Source: Clostridium sp. BNL1100
Lineage (GTDB): Bacteria > Bacillota > Clostridia > Acetivibrionales > DSM-1351
Direction: 5' to 3'
NCBI RefSeq assembly: GCF_000244875.1
Contig: NC_016791.1
Span: 62,001-126,000 of the forward strand
DNA: 64,000 bases
The position numbers and the translations under genes are program-made. The notes beneath the pieces were generated by a model, which made no database searches, was not told the DNA's origin, and worked only from the letters and a program-made list of their open reading frames with translations. The number at the start of each line of letters is the position of its first letter. Position 1 is the first letter of the stretch. Positions 29,727 to 37,956 of the stretch are shown piece by piece.

Positions 29727-29754
29727 CGAGGGTGTAATAATACCCTCGTTTTTT
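29727..29754 (+). terminator. Terminator between yvyF and flgM
   Basis: The perfect 7-bp stem CGAGGGT / ACCCTCG is followed by six T residues. It separates the comF-yvyF transcript from the sigma-D driven flgM transcript. Confidence 0.88.
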
Positions 29755-29819
29755 AATGCCTAAAATTACTTTAGATTTATTTACAATTTAAAATTATATT
29801 TACAAATAAAAAGCAATAC

Positions 29820-29846
29820 TAAATAAATTCGATAATCTGTCGATAA
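29820..29846 (+). promoter_or_regulatory. Sigma-D (FliA) promoter of flgM
   Basis: TAAA (29820-29823), 15 bases, then GTCGATAA (29839-29846) fits the sigma-D consensus TAAA-N15-GCCGATAT. It lies about 50 bases upstream of flgM. Confidence 0.85.
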
Positions 29847-29897
29847 TATTTATATAGGTTGGATTTTATTGTGCACTTTAGAAAGTAGGTGTTTTAG

Positions 29898-30185
29898 ATG
29901 AAGATTTCAGGTGACGTTTACAATGTTTCAAAGGTATACAACACTCAGAACCATGTAGGAGCTGTTAACCAGGTGAACTCTGTCAAACCCAAAAAGGATG
30001 TTATATCTATTTCGGATAATGCAAAGGATCATCAGGTTGTATTCAAGGCCCTCAAAGAGGTTCCTGATGTTAGGCAGAACAAGATAGATGAGTTTAAAGA
30101 GGTGTACCATTCCGGAACATACAATGTAAGCGGACAGGAAATTGTAGAGAAGCTTGGAAAAGCGATGATAGACAAGAAGGCATAA
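29898..30185 (+). CDS. flgM: Anti-sigma-D factor FlgM
   Basis: FlgM binds the flagellar sigma factor (SigD/FliA) until the hook is complete. The 95-residue protein has a disordered N-terminal half and the conserved C-terminal region: KKDVISISDNAKD, then VRQNKIDEFKEVYHSGTY and the end helix QEIVEKLGKAM. Its own promoter is of sigma-D type, giving negative feedback. Confidence 0.92.
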   Translation: MKISGDVYNVSKVYNTQNHVGAVNQVNSVKPKKDVISISDNAKDHQVVFKALKEVPDVRQNKIDEFKEVYHSGTYNVSGQEIVEKLGKAMIDKKA

Positions 30186-30230
30186 AGAGAGTCTATCTAA
30201 TGGGAATGCTAAAGTTCGGAGGTACTGTAA

Positions 30231-30731
30231 ATGGATACAGGATTACTAAAAGAGTTAACGGACATTCTTAACAAGGAAAACGATATCTACGATACATTCT
30301 TAAAGCTATCAAACAATAAGACAGATTTAATTGTGAGCGGTAATGTTAGTGAGCTTGAAAATATTGTTAAGATTGAGCAATCACTGATTATTAAGATAGC
30401 AAAATTGGAAGACCAAAGAGAAAAGATTGTTGAATCCTTGTCCACAGTCCTTGGTAAAAACCCTGAGGAAATAACAATATCGGAGCTAACCTTGTGTTTA
30501 GGACAGAAGGAAGCTGCGGAGCTTAAAGAATGTCAGGAAAAAATACTTAATAGTATAAACGGTTTGAAAGTTAATAATGAGCTTAATTCAAAACTTATAA
30601 AAAATTCTCTGGAGTATATTGATTTTTCTATAAATATGATGACAAGCGTAGGGACTGTTACAAACAGTTATGGCAGCTCAGGAAACGCAGACGAGGTAAA
30701 AAAGAGAAACTTGTTTGACGTAAAGCTTTAA
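30231..30731 (+). CDS. flgN: Flagellar export chaperone FlgN-like
   Basis: This 166-residue, mostly helical protein belongs to the FlgN family, which keeps FlgK and FlgL export-competent. Typical coiled segments are visible (EIVKIEQSLIIKIAKLEDQREKI, written here in parts: LENIVKIEQSL and KIAKLEDQREKI). Its position between flgM and flgK is diagnostic. Sequence conservation is low in this family, so the call leans on context. Confidence 0.85.
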   Translation: MDTGLLKELTDILNKENDIYDTFLKLSNNKTDLIVSGNVSELENIVKIEQSLIIKIAKLEDQREKIVESLSTVLGKNPEEITISELTLCLGQKEAAELKECQEKILNSINGLKVNNELNSKLIKNSLEYIDFSINMMTSVGTVTNSYGSSGNADEVKKRNLFDVKL

Positions 30732-30764
30732 TCAGACAGAACAATGTTTTAGGGGGACAGCAAA

Positions 30765-32888
30765 ATGGCTGTAGGATTTTCCAGTTATGAAATAGCACGA
30801 TCCGGATTGAAGGTTAGTGAGAGAGGATTGTTTGTTACAGGACACAACCTTTCAAATGTTCACACACCAGGGTTTACTCGGCAACAGGCGATTATCGAGA
30901 CAAATCCTTATATTACCGAGTATGGTAAGAATGGTAAATTATTTCAATATGGGTTGGGTGCCGATATTCAGGAAACAAGGCAGATCAGGCATACGTTTCT
31001 GGATATAGTATACAGACAGGAAAATACAATTCAGGGCTACTGGGACACTAGAAGCAAGGCATTTCAAGATGTAGAAGCTATTCTGAATGACCCTATGGGT
31101 GATGGCTTACAGGGAGTTATGAATAAATTCTGGGACTCTTGGCAGGAACTGAGTAAGGAGCCTGAGAGTCTCACTGCCAGAGCGATGGTAAGACAGAGAG
31201 GGCAGGAACTGGTATATTATTATAACCATATCGGGAATCAGTTGGATAAACAGCAAACCGATCTTAATTCGGAGATTCAGGTTCGTGTTAATGAGGTTAA
31301 TAATATCACAAGTCAGATAGCAAAGCTGAACACACAAATAGCTGCACAGGAAATAAACGGCGATAAGGCCAATGACTATAGAGACCAAAGAAACCTTTTA
31401 CTGGACAGACTCTCAATCCTTTGTGATGCAGAAGTAAATGAGATGCAGGACGGCCAGATGGATGTAACCCTTGGTGGTTACTATCTGGTTACCCGCGGAC
31501 AGTCAAAGAATCTTTATGTTCACACAAATGCAGAAGACGGCGAGTTTTTCTATCCAAAGCTTGAAGGTACTGATATAAAGGTAAACATAAAGAGCGGAAT
31601 TTTGAAGGGACTAATGGAAGCCAGAGGAGAGGTTCCCGGCATTAAGGGAAGCACTGAAAATGGGACTCCAAATTATAAGGCTGATATAACCTTTGCAATT
31701 GATGTGTCAGCGGGGAACGATTTTGATACCTTAAAAGATTCATTATCAACATATATAAACGAACTAAAACAGTCCGGTCTGGACTATAATATAAGATTTA
31801 TAACCATGGGGAGCACGTCCAGTGTTTATGCAAAAACCTATGATAACAGCAATATTGATAGTATGCTAACCGATTTGACGGCGGATAATTTATTAGAAGC
31901 GGATGGTACAGTCGATGGTAGTTTTAAAGGGCTAATTGATAAATTAGCTGCCTTAAATAATGCTCCAAACGGATTCCGGGAGGATGCAAAGAAATATACT
32001 TATGTATTTACAAATAAGAGTATAAACGGGAATAGCGGAGCAGCTGACACATTCATCGGGGACGCTGCAAACTATGTGAACAGCCTGAGAGATATGAATA
32101 TGAAGGTAAATGTAGTAACAGACCCCGCTTATTATACCAACGGGGTACCTGACGCTGCAAGTAATCCTGAGGCCGGATGGTCAATTATCACATCAGGAAC
32201 TGGCGGAAGCTTGGTTGATATAAATAGTGATTTGACAGGCTATGAGGGCATGCTTAAAGGCTGGAACGATAATTTGGTTCAGACAGTTAAAGATGCACTT
32301 GGAAATATACCTCCATCATTAAATATAGTATCTGATGTAAAAATTAAGTTAAATGCAATGTTGAATAGAATGGTTAACGAAATAAACGCTCTGCAGATGT
32401 CAGGTATGACTTTGGATGGTAAACCGGGTGTAGCATTCTTCGGAGTGATAGACAGTAACTATCCAATAGAGATGGGAAACCTTAAGTTAAGTGATGAATT
32501 GTTGAGTGATAACGGATTAAACAATATAACAGCGTCAAAGACAACTGCAAAAGGTGATAATACAGTAGCTAGGCAGATTGCTAACCTGAGGGATGTAGAT
32601 ATACTGGTTAATAGTACTGGAAAAGTAAGTATTGACGAATATTACAGAAACCTTATTCTTGAAATTGGAAACGGCGGCATGGAGGCCGACAGGATCGCCA
32701 CCAGTCAGGCAACGGTTGTAAATGCGGTTGATGCTCAACGTAATGCAATTTCGGGAGTATCTATGGATGAAGAAATGTCAAACATGATGAAGTATAAGTT
32801 TGCATATGATGCTTCTTCTAGAGTGCTTAATATAATGGACTCAATGATGGAAACTATTATTACATCAATGGGTAAGGTAGGAAGATAA
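30765..32888 (+). CDS. flgK: Flagellar hook-associated protein FlgK with vWA-like insertion
   Basis: FlgK joins hook and filament. The N-terminal D0 region (SGLKVSERGLFVTGHNLSNV) and the C-terminal SGVSMDEEMSNMMKYKFAYD coiled coil are canonical. At 707 residues it is about 160 longer than the second FlgK. The extra part (about residues 305-505) reads like a von Willebrand factor A domain: ADITFAIDVSAGNDFDTL, then YNIRFITMG, a DGTVDGSFKGLIDKL helix, KYTYVFTN and MKVNVVTD. The MIDAS motif DxSxS is degenerate (DVSAG). The insert lies where flagellar proteins expose their variable domains, so it should point away from the filament (inference). Confidence 0.92.
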   Translation: MAVGFSSYEIARSGLKVSERGLFVTGHNLSNVHTPGFTRQQAIIETNPYITEYGKNGKLFQYGLGADIQETRQIRHTFLDIVYRQENTIQGYWDTRSKAFQDVEAILNDPMGDGLQGVMNKFWDSWQELSKEPESLTARAMVRQRGQELVYYYNHIGNQLDKQQTDLNSEIQVRVNEVNNITSQIAKLNTQIAAQEINGDKANDYRDQRNLLLDRLSILCDAEVNEMQDGQMDVTLGGYYLVTRGQSKNLYVHTNAEDGEFFYPKLEGTDIKVNIKSGILKGLMEARGEVPGIKGSTENGTPNYKADITFAIDVSAGNDFDTLKDSLSTYINELKQSGLDYNIRFITMGSTSSVYAKTYDNSNIDSMLTDLTADNLLEADGTVDGSFKGLIDKLAALNNAPNGFREDAKKYTYVFTNKSINGNSGAADTFIGDAANYVNSLRDMNMKVNVVTDPAYYTNGVPDAASNPEAGWSIITSGTGGSLVDINSDLTGYEGMLKGWNDNLVQTVKDALGNIPPSLNIVSDVKIKLNAMLNRMVNEINALQMSGMTLDGKPGVAFFGVIDSNYPIEMGNLKLSDELLSDNGLNNITASKTTAKGDNTVARQIANLRDVDILVNSTGKVSIDEYYRNLILEIGNGGMEADRIATSQATVVNAVDAQRNAISGVSMDEEMSNMMKYKFAYDASSRVLNIMDSMMETIITSMGKVGR

Positions 32889-32919
32889 GTATATTAAACA
32901 AAGAAATGGGTGAGATGAA

Positions 32920-34554
32920 ATGCAGCAAAGCTTTTTTGGTTTGAATGTCGCACTAAGCGGACTTTACACAGCACAAAGAAATCTGGATGTTGTAGGGCAC
33001 AACCTTTCAAATGCAACAACACCTGGATACTCCAGGCAGCAGTCCATACAAAGTGCATCCAATCCTTTGGCAGTTATGGATGGAACAGGTATGGTCGGTA
33101 CTGGATCACAGGTAACCGGTGTACAGAGAATCCGTGATACTTATCTGGATTTCAAGTATTGGAGCGAAAATGTAGCCAACGGAGAATGGAGCAAGAAGGC
33201 TGAGCTTATGGGTGAAATTCAAGTTACTTTTAACGAACCATCCAACAGCGGATTTGTTAAAATAATGGATGGCTTTTTTGATTCATTACAGGAACTGTCA
33301 AAAGACCCTTCGAGTGGGGCTGCACGTGCATTAGTTGTTCAAAAGGCTACGACATTGACAAAATATTTTAACAATACAGCCACTCATTTTGAGCAGTTTC
33401 AAAATGATATAAATGATCAGGTTAAAACTGACGTTGATCAGATTAATATAATTGCTTCCCAAATTCAGCTTTTAAACAAGCAGATTTATAACTATGAGCT
33501 TACAGGCGGTACGGCCAATGACTTAAGGGATTCAAGGACCCTGTTGGTTGACCAGCTTTCAAAGCTTGCAAATATACAGGCCAAAGAAATTTCTTACGGC
33601 AAGCTTCCAAATGGAGATGATGATATACATTTCCAGATTACATTGGGAGGCAAAACACTGGTAGATCATTTCAGTGCAACTAAACTTACCGTAATTCAGA
33701 GAAATACAAAACTTAATGAAGAAGATATCGGAAATCTTTATGATATAAAATGGGAGGACGGTAACAGCGTAAACATTTCAGGGGGCGAACTTCGTGGATT
33801 GCTGGATGTAAGAGACGGTAAGGATGGTATAGACGGTACTCCAATATATAAAGGAGTTCCTTACTACCAGAGAAAACTGAATGAATTTGTCCGTACATTT
33901 GCGATAGCCTTTAATGAGGGCTATACAAAAATAGATTCGGGATATGCCCATACCGGTGTAGGGCACATTGACGGGTACGGCTACGATGCCAATTTAACAG
34001 ATACTACTCCTGCACCTACTGACATAAGATTCTTCTCGATGTTAGGCGTGGGGGATACACCTATAAGTAGTGCGGACTTAATAGCGGGGGTTACTGTGGG
34101 CAAAACAGATCCTGATTATATAAATCAAGTTGCCGCACAGTATGACCAAATAACTGCAAAGAACTTTAGCGTCAGCAGTGACATAATAAATAATGCAAAT
34201 AATATTGCTACATCTGATGCAGATGGTCAAAACGGAAATACCAATATTTTGAAAAAATTAATGGGCATCAGAGCAAACCAAAGTCTTTTCAAGGAAGGTG
34301 CTCCCGAAGATTTTATGAAGTCGTTGGTGGCAGGTATGGGTATAGATGCACAACAGGCTGAGACCTTTGCCAAAACTCAGGAGACCTTAGTTAAGCAAGT
34401 TGATAACAGAAGAATGTCAGTATCCGGGGTAAACCTAAACGAAGAAATGACAAATATGGTTAAATTCCAGCAGTCATATAATGCAGCAGCCAGAATGATA
34501 GTAACTATGGGTGAAATATATGATACACTTATTAATAAGTTAGGAGTGGGCTAA
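32920..34554 (+). CDS. flgK: Flagellar hook-associated protein FlgK, second copy
   Basis: This is a normal-length FlgK (544 residues) in tandem with the previous one. N-terminal SGLYTAQRNLDVVGHNLSNATTPGYSRQQ and C-terminal SGVNLNEEMTNMVKFQQSYN are diagnostic (each longer run is conserved with copy one). It lacks the vWA-like insertion. Two tandem flgK genes suggest either a two-protein junction or an accessory role of the first copy. It lies 31 bases after copy one and 3 bases before flgL. Confidence 0.93.
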   Translation: MQQSFFGLNVALSGLYTAQRNLDVVGHNLSNATTPGYSRQQSIQSASNPLAVMDGTGMVGTGSQVTGVQRIRDTYLDFKYWSENVANGEWSKKAELMGEIQVTFNEPSNSGFVKIMDGFFDSLQELSKDPSSGAARALVVQKATTLTKYFNNTATHFEQFQNDINDQVKTDVDQINIIASQIQLLNKQIYNYELTGGTANDLRDSRTLLVDQLSKLANIQAKEISYGKLPNGDDDIHFQITLGGKTLVDHFSATKLTVIQRNTKLNEEDIGNLYDIKWEDGNSVNISGGELRGLLDVRDGKDGIDGTPIYKGVPYYQRKLNEFVRTFAIAFNEGYTKIDSGYAHTGVGHIDGYGYDANLTDTTPAPTDIRFFSMLGVGDTPISSADLIAGVTVGKTDPDYINQVAAQYDQITAKNFSVSSDIINNANNIATSDADGQNGNTNILKKLMGIRANQSLFKEGAPEDFMKSLVAGMGIDAQQAETFAKTQETLVKQVDNRRMSVSGVNLNEEMTNMVKFQQSYNAAARMIVTMGEIYDTLINKLGVG

Positions 34555-34557
34555 AAT

Positions 34558-35487
34558 ATGAGAATAACAAATAACATGCTGATTTCAAATATGCTAACGG
34601 CCTTGGGAAATAACGAAAGCCGTATGATAAAGTATCAGAACCAATTGAATACCGGTAAGAAAATTCAGCTCCCATCTGATGACCCTATCGTTGCTGCCAG
34701 AGCATTGAAATTGAGAACAGATGTCTCAAAGATTGAGCAGTACCAAAAAAATCTGGGGGATGCACAATCCTGGGTGGACGCTACGGATGCCGCTCTGGCT
34801 CAAATCGGAGATGTACTAAAGCGTGCTAAGGAACTTGCTACTCAAGCTGCAAACGGTACAAACTCCTCAACAGAGACCGGAGATATAGGTCAGGAAATGA
34901 AACAATTGAAAATACAGCTTGTGCATATTGCTAACACAACCTATAGCGGAAGATATATGTTTTCGGGATTTAAAACAGATCAAAAATTAATTAACGACGA
35001 TGAAACCAGCCCTGATTTTGGGAAATTTGAAATTGATGTTGATACGGTAACGGAAAAAATTCAGTTTGAGATTGGTGCAGGTGACAATATAAATATAAAT
35101 GTTGCCGGAGGAGATATTTTTAATAGTGGGGGAGATGCAGTTGACGGGGCTGAACCTGCATTGATGGCGCTTTTCTCTGGTGTTATAGCTGATTTGGAAT
35201 CAGGAAATAACGCAGGAGTAAGTAGCAAGCTGGATCAGTTTGATGTACAGGTTAATAACCTCTTAAGAGTCAGGGCTGATATCGGTGCAAGACAGAATAG
35301 AATTGATTTGTCAGCAGATAGAATGAGCAATGATCTGGTTAATATGACAGATCTGATGAGCAAGAATGAGGATGCTGACCCTGCAGAGACAATTATGAAT
35401 CTGAAAATGGAGGAAAATGTTTATCAGGCTTCATTGGCTGGAGGAGCAAGAATTATACAACAAACACTGGTGGATTTCCTAAGGTAA
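34558..35487 (+). CDS. flgL: Flagellar hook-associated protein FlgL
   Basis: FlgL is the second hook-filament junction protein. Its 309 residues start MRITNNMLISNMLTALGNN with the flagellin-like D0/D1 region (NTGKKIQLPSDDPIVAARAL) and end with an MKMEENVYQASLAGGARII-like C-terminal helix. It is translationally close to flgK copy two. Confidence 0.93.
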   Translation: MRITNNMLISNMLTALGNNESRMIKYQNQLNTGKKIQLPSDDPIVAARALKLRTDVSKIEQYQKNLGDAQSWVDATDAALAQIGDVLKRAKELATQAANGTNSSTETGDIGQEMKQLKIQLVHIANTTYSGRYMFSGFKTDQKLINDDETSPDFGKFEIDVDTVTEKIQFEIGAGDNININVAGGDIFNSGGDAVDGAEPALMALFSGVIADLESGNNAGVSSKLDQFDVQVNNLLRVRADIGARQNRIDLSADRMSNDLVNMTDLMSKNEDADPAETIMNLKMEENVYQASLAGGARIIQQTLVDFLR

Positions 35488-35520
35488 TTTAAAAGAGTGT
35501 GATACAAGGATGTGAGATGT

Positions 35521-36102
35521 ATGGGACTTTCTATCCAAACGACACCCGCAAAAATCTCTATTGAGACAGTTGATTGCAGAATAGAACGTAAAAGTGCGAG
35601 GGCAAGGTTAGAGCTAAAACAAAAGCCGCCAGTTGTTAATATTAAGACTGAATTGCCAAGGGTTTTGATTGACCAATATGAATGTTTTGCCGAAGAGGGA
35701 CTGAAAAATAATTTTGATTTGCTTAAAGAGCAGACAGATTATGCATACCGACATGTTATGGAGTATATTGCCAGGGTATCACAGGACGGAGATGCAATGG
35801 CTAAAATCGGGAAAAAGGCAAATATAATGATTGATATTGCCCAAAGAAATTCCGTTACTACCCATGAATTCGGTATGGTTACAATGCCGATGTCAAGGCC
35901 TAAAATAGAAGCCGTCGGCGGAACTGTAGAATTTGACCCGGAACCAATTAATGATATTGGAATGAGAAACGGGGTAATAGGAACGTACATTCCAGCTCAA
36001 ACGGATTTCAATTACACTCCTGGGAAAGTTAATACAAGAGTGGAATCATACGGCTCAATAGAAATTAAATATACAGGCAATAATGTAGATAGTTATATTT
36101 AG
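35521..36102 (+). CDS. DUF6470 family protein (YviE-like)
   Basis: This 193-residue protein sits between flgL and fliW, as YviE does in Bacillus. It starts MGLSIQTTPAKISIETVDCR and has the family features VNIKTELPRVLIDQYECFAE and a C-terminal Thr/Asn-rich beta region. The function is unknown; context ties it to flagellar assembly. The ATG at 35521 is preferred; GTG at 35512 is too close to AAGGA. Confidence 0.85.
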   Translation: MGLSIQTTPAKISIETVDCRIERKSARARLELKQKPPVVNIKTELPRVLIDQYECFAEEGLKNNFDLLKEQTDYAYRHVMEYIARVSQDGDAMAKIGKKANIMIDIAQRNSVTTHEFGMVTMPMSRPKIEAVGGTVEFDPEPINDIGMRNGVIGTYIPAQTDFNYTPGKVNTRVESYGSIEIKYTGNNVDSYI

Positions 36103-36185
36103 GCATTATTGCCTTTTTACTTATCCACAAAAGCTCGTCTGAGAGGTATAATAAGCTAAATAGAAAATATTTTGGAGGAGTAAAT

Positions 36186-36632
36186 ATGTTTGTAAAAACA
36201 ACACACTTTGGTGAAATTGAAATAAAAGATGAGGATATAATTGAATTTGGTGAAGGTATTGTTGGATTTGAGGATATATACAGGTATGGGATTATCAAAA
36301 ATCAGGATTCTGAGTCGCCCTTCAGTTGGATTCAGGCCATAGAAAAACCAGAGCTTGCATTTGCAGTGGTGGATCCTTTTGCCATAAAGAAAGACTATGA
36401 TTTTATATTGAAGGATGAATATGTTAAGGCATTGGAAATAGAAGACCCTTCACAGGTTATTGTATTTGCAATTGTAGTGGTTCCGGAGGATTTGAAAAAA
36501 ATGAGTATGAACCTTAAAGCTCCTGTGATTGTGAATAAAGAAAATAGAAAAGCGGCACAGGTAATATTGGATACAGATGAGTATTCGGTCAGACATTATA
36601 TAATGGATGAACTCCAGAAACAGGAGGTGTAG
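36186..36632 (+). CDS. fliW: Flagellar assembly factor FliW
   Basis: FliW binds flagellin and antagonises CsrA, coupling flagellin translation to export. Its 148 residues include the conserved [23 protein letters not shown]-terminal region (shown as [12 protein letters not shown] and FGEGIVGFE), [18 protein letters not shown] and [14 protein letters not shown]. It is followed directly by csrA, with 1 base between stop and ATG. Confidence 0.95.
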   Translation: MFVKTTHFGEIEIKDEDIIEFGEGIVGFEDIYRYGIIKNQDSESPFSWIQAIEKPELAFAVVDPFAIKKDYDFILKDEYVKALEIEDPSQVIVFAIVVVPEDLKKMSMNLKAPVIVNKENRKAAQVILDTDEYSVRHYIMDELQKQEV

Positions 36633-36633
36633 C

Positions 36634-36852
36634 ATGCTGGTATTATCAAGGAAAAAAGACCAGTCACTAATGATAGGCAATGATATTGAGCTTACAATCA
36701 TAGAGATACAGGGCGATCAGGTTAAAATCGGTTTGAAGGCACCTAAACACGTATCCATATACCGTAAGGAGTTATACCTTGAAATACAGGAAGAAAACAA
36801 AAAGGCCGCCACTGCAGAAATTGTGGAACTTGATTCCATATTTAAAAAGTAG
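36634..36852 (+). CDS. csrA: Carbon storage regulator CsrA
   Basis: CsrA is an RNA-binding dimer that blocks translation by binding GGA motifs, classically in the hag leader. The 72-residue protein starts [18 protein letters not shown] and contains [18 protein letters not shown], with the RNA-contacting N-terminal and C-terminal strands intact. The ATG at 36634 follows AGGAGGTG; a longer upstream reading overlaps fliW and is unlikely. Confidence 0.96.
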   Translation: MLVLSRKKDQSLMIGNDIELTIIEIQGDQVKIGLKAPKHVSIYRKELYLEIQEENKKAATAEIVELDSIFKK

Positions 36853-36893
36853 CATTTAGAGCAAAAAAGTTTAAAGTTTTTTGATTTTAACTA

Positions 36894-36920
36894 TAAAGTA
36901 TTTTTAAAAAAGTACGATAT
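36894..36920 (+). promoter_or_regulatory. Sigma-D (FliA) promoter of hag
   Basis: TAAA (36894-36897), 15 bases, then TACGATAT (36913-36920) matches the sigma-D consensus and leaves a leader of roughly 105 bases before the hag start. Confidence 0.85.
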
Positions 36921-36989
36921 ATTAATTAAGCAGGAAGGCCATACGTTGTATACCGGCCGGATACTCCGAGGGCAGACCTGCATACCATT

Positions 36990-37026
36990 CGGGAAAGGAA
37001 TCCCGGAAATATATAATCATGGAGGA
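36990..37026 (+). promoter_or_regulatory. CsrA-binding sites in the hag leader
   Basis: The hairpin CGGGA (36990-36994) / TCCCG (37001-37005) exposes AAGGAA in its loop, the classic CsrA target. The Shine-Dalgarno GGAGGA (37021-37026) offers the second GGA. Two sites at this spacing mirror the known B. subtilis hag arrangement, so CsrA should repress translation of flagellin here. Confidence 0.75.
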
Positions 37027-37034
37027 TTTATATT

Positions 37035-37859
37035 ATGAGAATTAATCACAATATTGCTGCAATGAACACTTACCGTCAGTTGACAAATAACACAGGTGCA
37101 ACTAGTAAGTCATTAGAAAAGTTATCATCAGGCCTTCGTATCAACCGTGCTGGTGATGATGCTGCAGGTTTGGCAATCAGTGAAAAGATGAGAGGTCAAA
37201 TCAGAGGTTTGGATCAAGCATCAAGAAACTCACAGGACGGTATCTCATTGATACAGACTGGTGAAGGTGCACTGGCTACAGTTAGTAGCATACTTGTTCG
37301 TGTTAAGGAGCTTGCTACACAGGCTGCAAACGGAACTTACGATGAAACTAACGACTTAACTAGAATTACAGAAGAAGTAACAGAGCTTGCAAATCAGATA
37401 ACTGATATAAAAGATAATACAAAGTTCAATGGTATATCCTTATTGAATAATGATACAGGGATAACATTGCAGGTTGGACAGGAATCTGCACAGACGTTGA
37501 AAGTTGATACTAGTAAAACTAATCTGACAACTCTTGCTGCTGCAGTTGCAGCTTATCCAGCGGCTTGGACTACTTCAGCTGCTGCAAGTACTGCTATTGA
37601 TGGCATTGAAACCCAAATTAACAATGTAAGTGCAATGCGTTCTTACTTTGGAGCAAATCAGAACAGATTAGAATACAATATCAACAATCTGGATACTTAT
37701 TCCGAGAATTTGTCTGCTTCTGAATCACGTATCCGTGACGTAGATATGGCTAAGGAAATGATGGAATTCACAAAGCAGAATATTCTGTCACAGGCAGCTC
37801 AGTCAATGCTTGCTCAGGCGAATCAGCAGCCACAGGGTGTTCTTCAATTACTCAGGTAA
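37035..37859 (+). CDS. hag: Flagellin
   Basis: This is a short flagellin (274 residues) with complete D0/D1 ends: MRINHNIAAMNTYRQL and LEKLSSGLRINRAGDDAAGL at the N-terminus, and FGANQNRLEYNINNL and NILSQAAQSMLAQANQ at the C-terminus. The variable D2/D3 region is reduced to an Ala/Thr-rich linker (about 165-190). Control is expected through a sigma-D promoter plus CsrA at the leader. A lysine methylase gene follows it. Confidence 0.97.
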   Translation: MRINHNIAAMNTYRQLTNNTGATSKSLEKLSSGLRINRAGDDAAGLAISEKMRGQIRGLDQASRNSQDGISLIQTGEGALATVSSILVRVKELATQAANGTYDETNDLTRITEEVTELANQITDIKDNTKFNGISLLNNDTGITLQVGQESAQTLKVDTSKTNLTTLAAAVAAYPAAWTTSAAASTAIDGIETQINNVSAMRSYFGANQNRLEYNINNLDTYSENLSASESRIRDVDMAKEMMEFTKQNILSQAAQSMLAQANQQPQGVLQLLR

Positions 37860-37880
37860 TAATTTTTCTGCAACTGACGA

Positions 37881-37913
37881 AGAGCCGGGGGATATATGCC
37901 TCTGGCTCTTTAT
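37881..37913 (+). terminator. Terminator after hag
   Basis: The stem AGAGCCGGGG with CCTCTGGCTCT (37899-37909) is followed by TTATTTTTA. It separates hag from fliB, although some read-through to fliB is likely because no promoter is visible between them. Confidence 0.75.
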
Positions 37914-37956
37914 TTTTACATTTATTCGGAATTACTTTTTGCCTTTGGAGGTAACT

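Noticed and set aside
29840-29846. Repeated CGATAAT words near flgM as a possible operator
   Set aside because: The second copy is explained by the sigma-D -10 element; the first (from 29830) has no matching -35 at the right distance.
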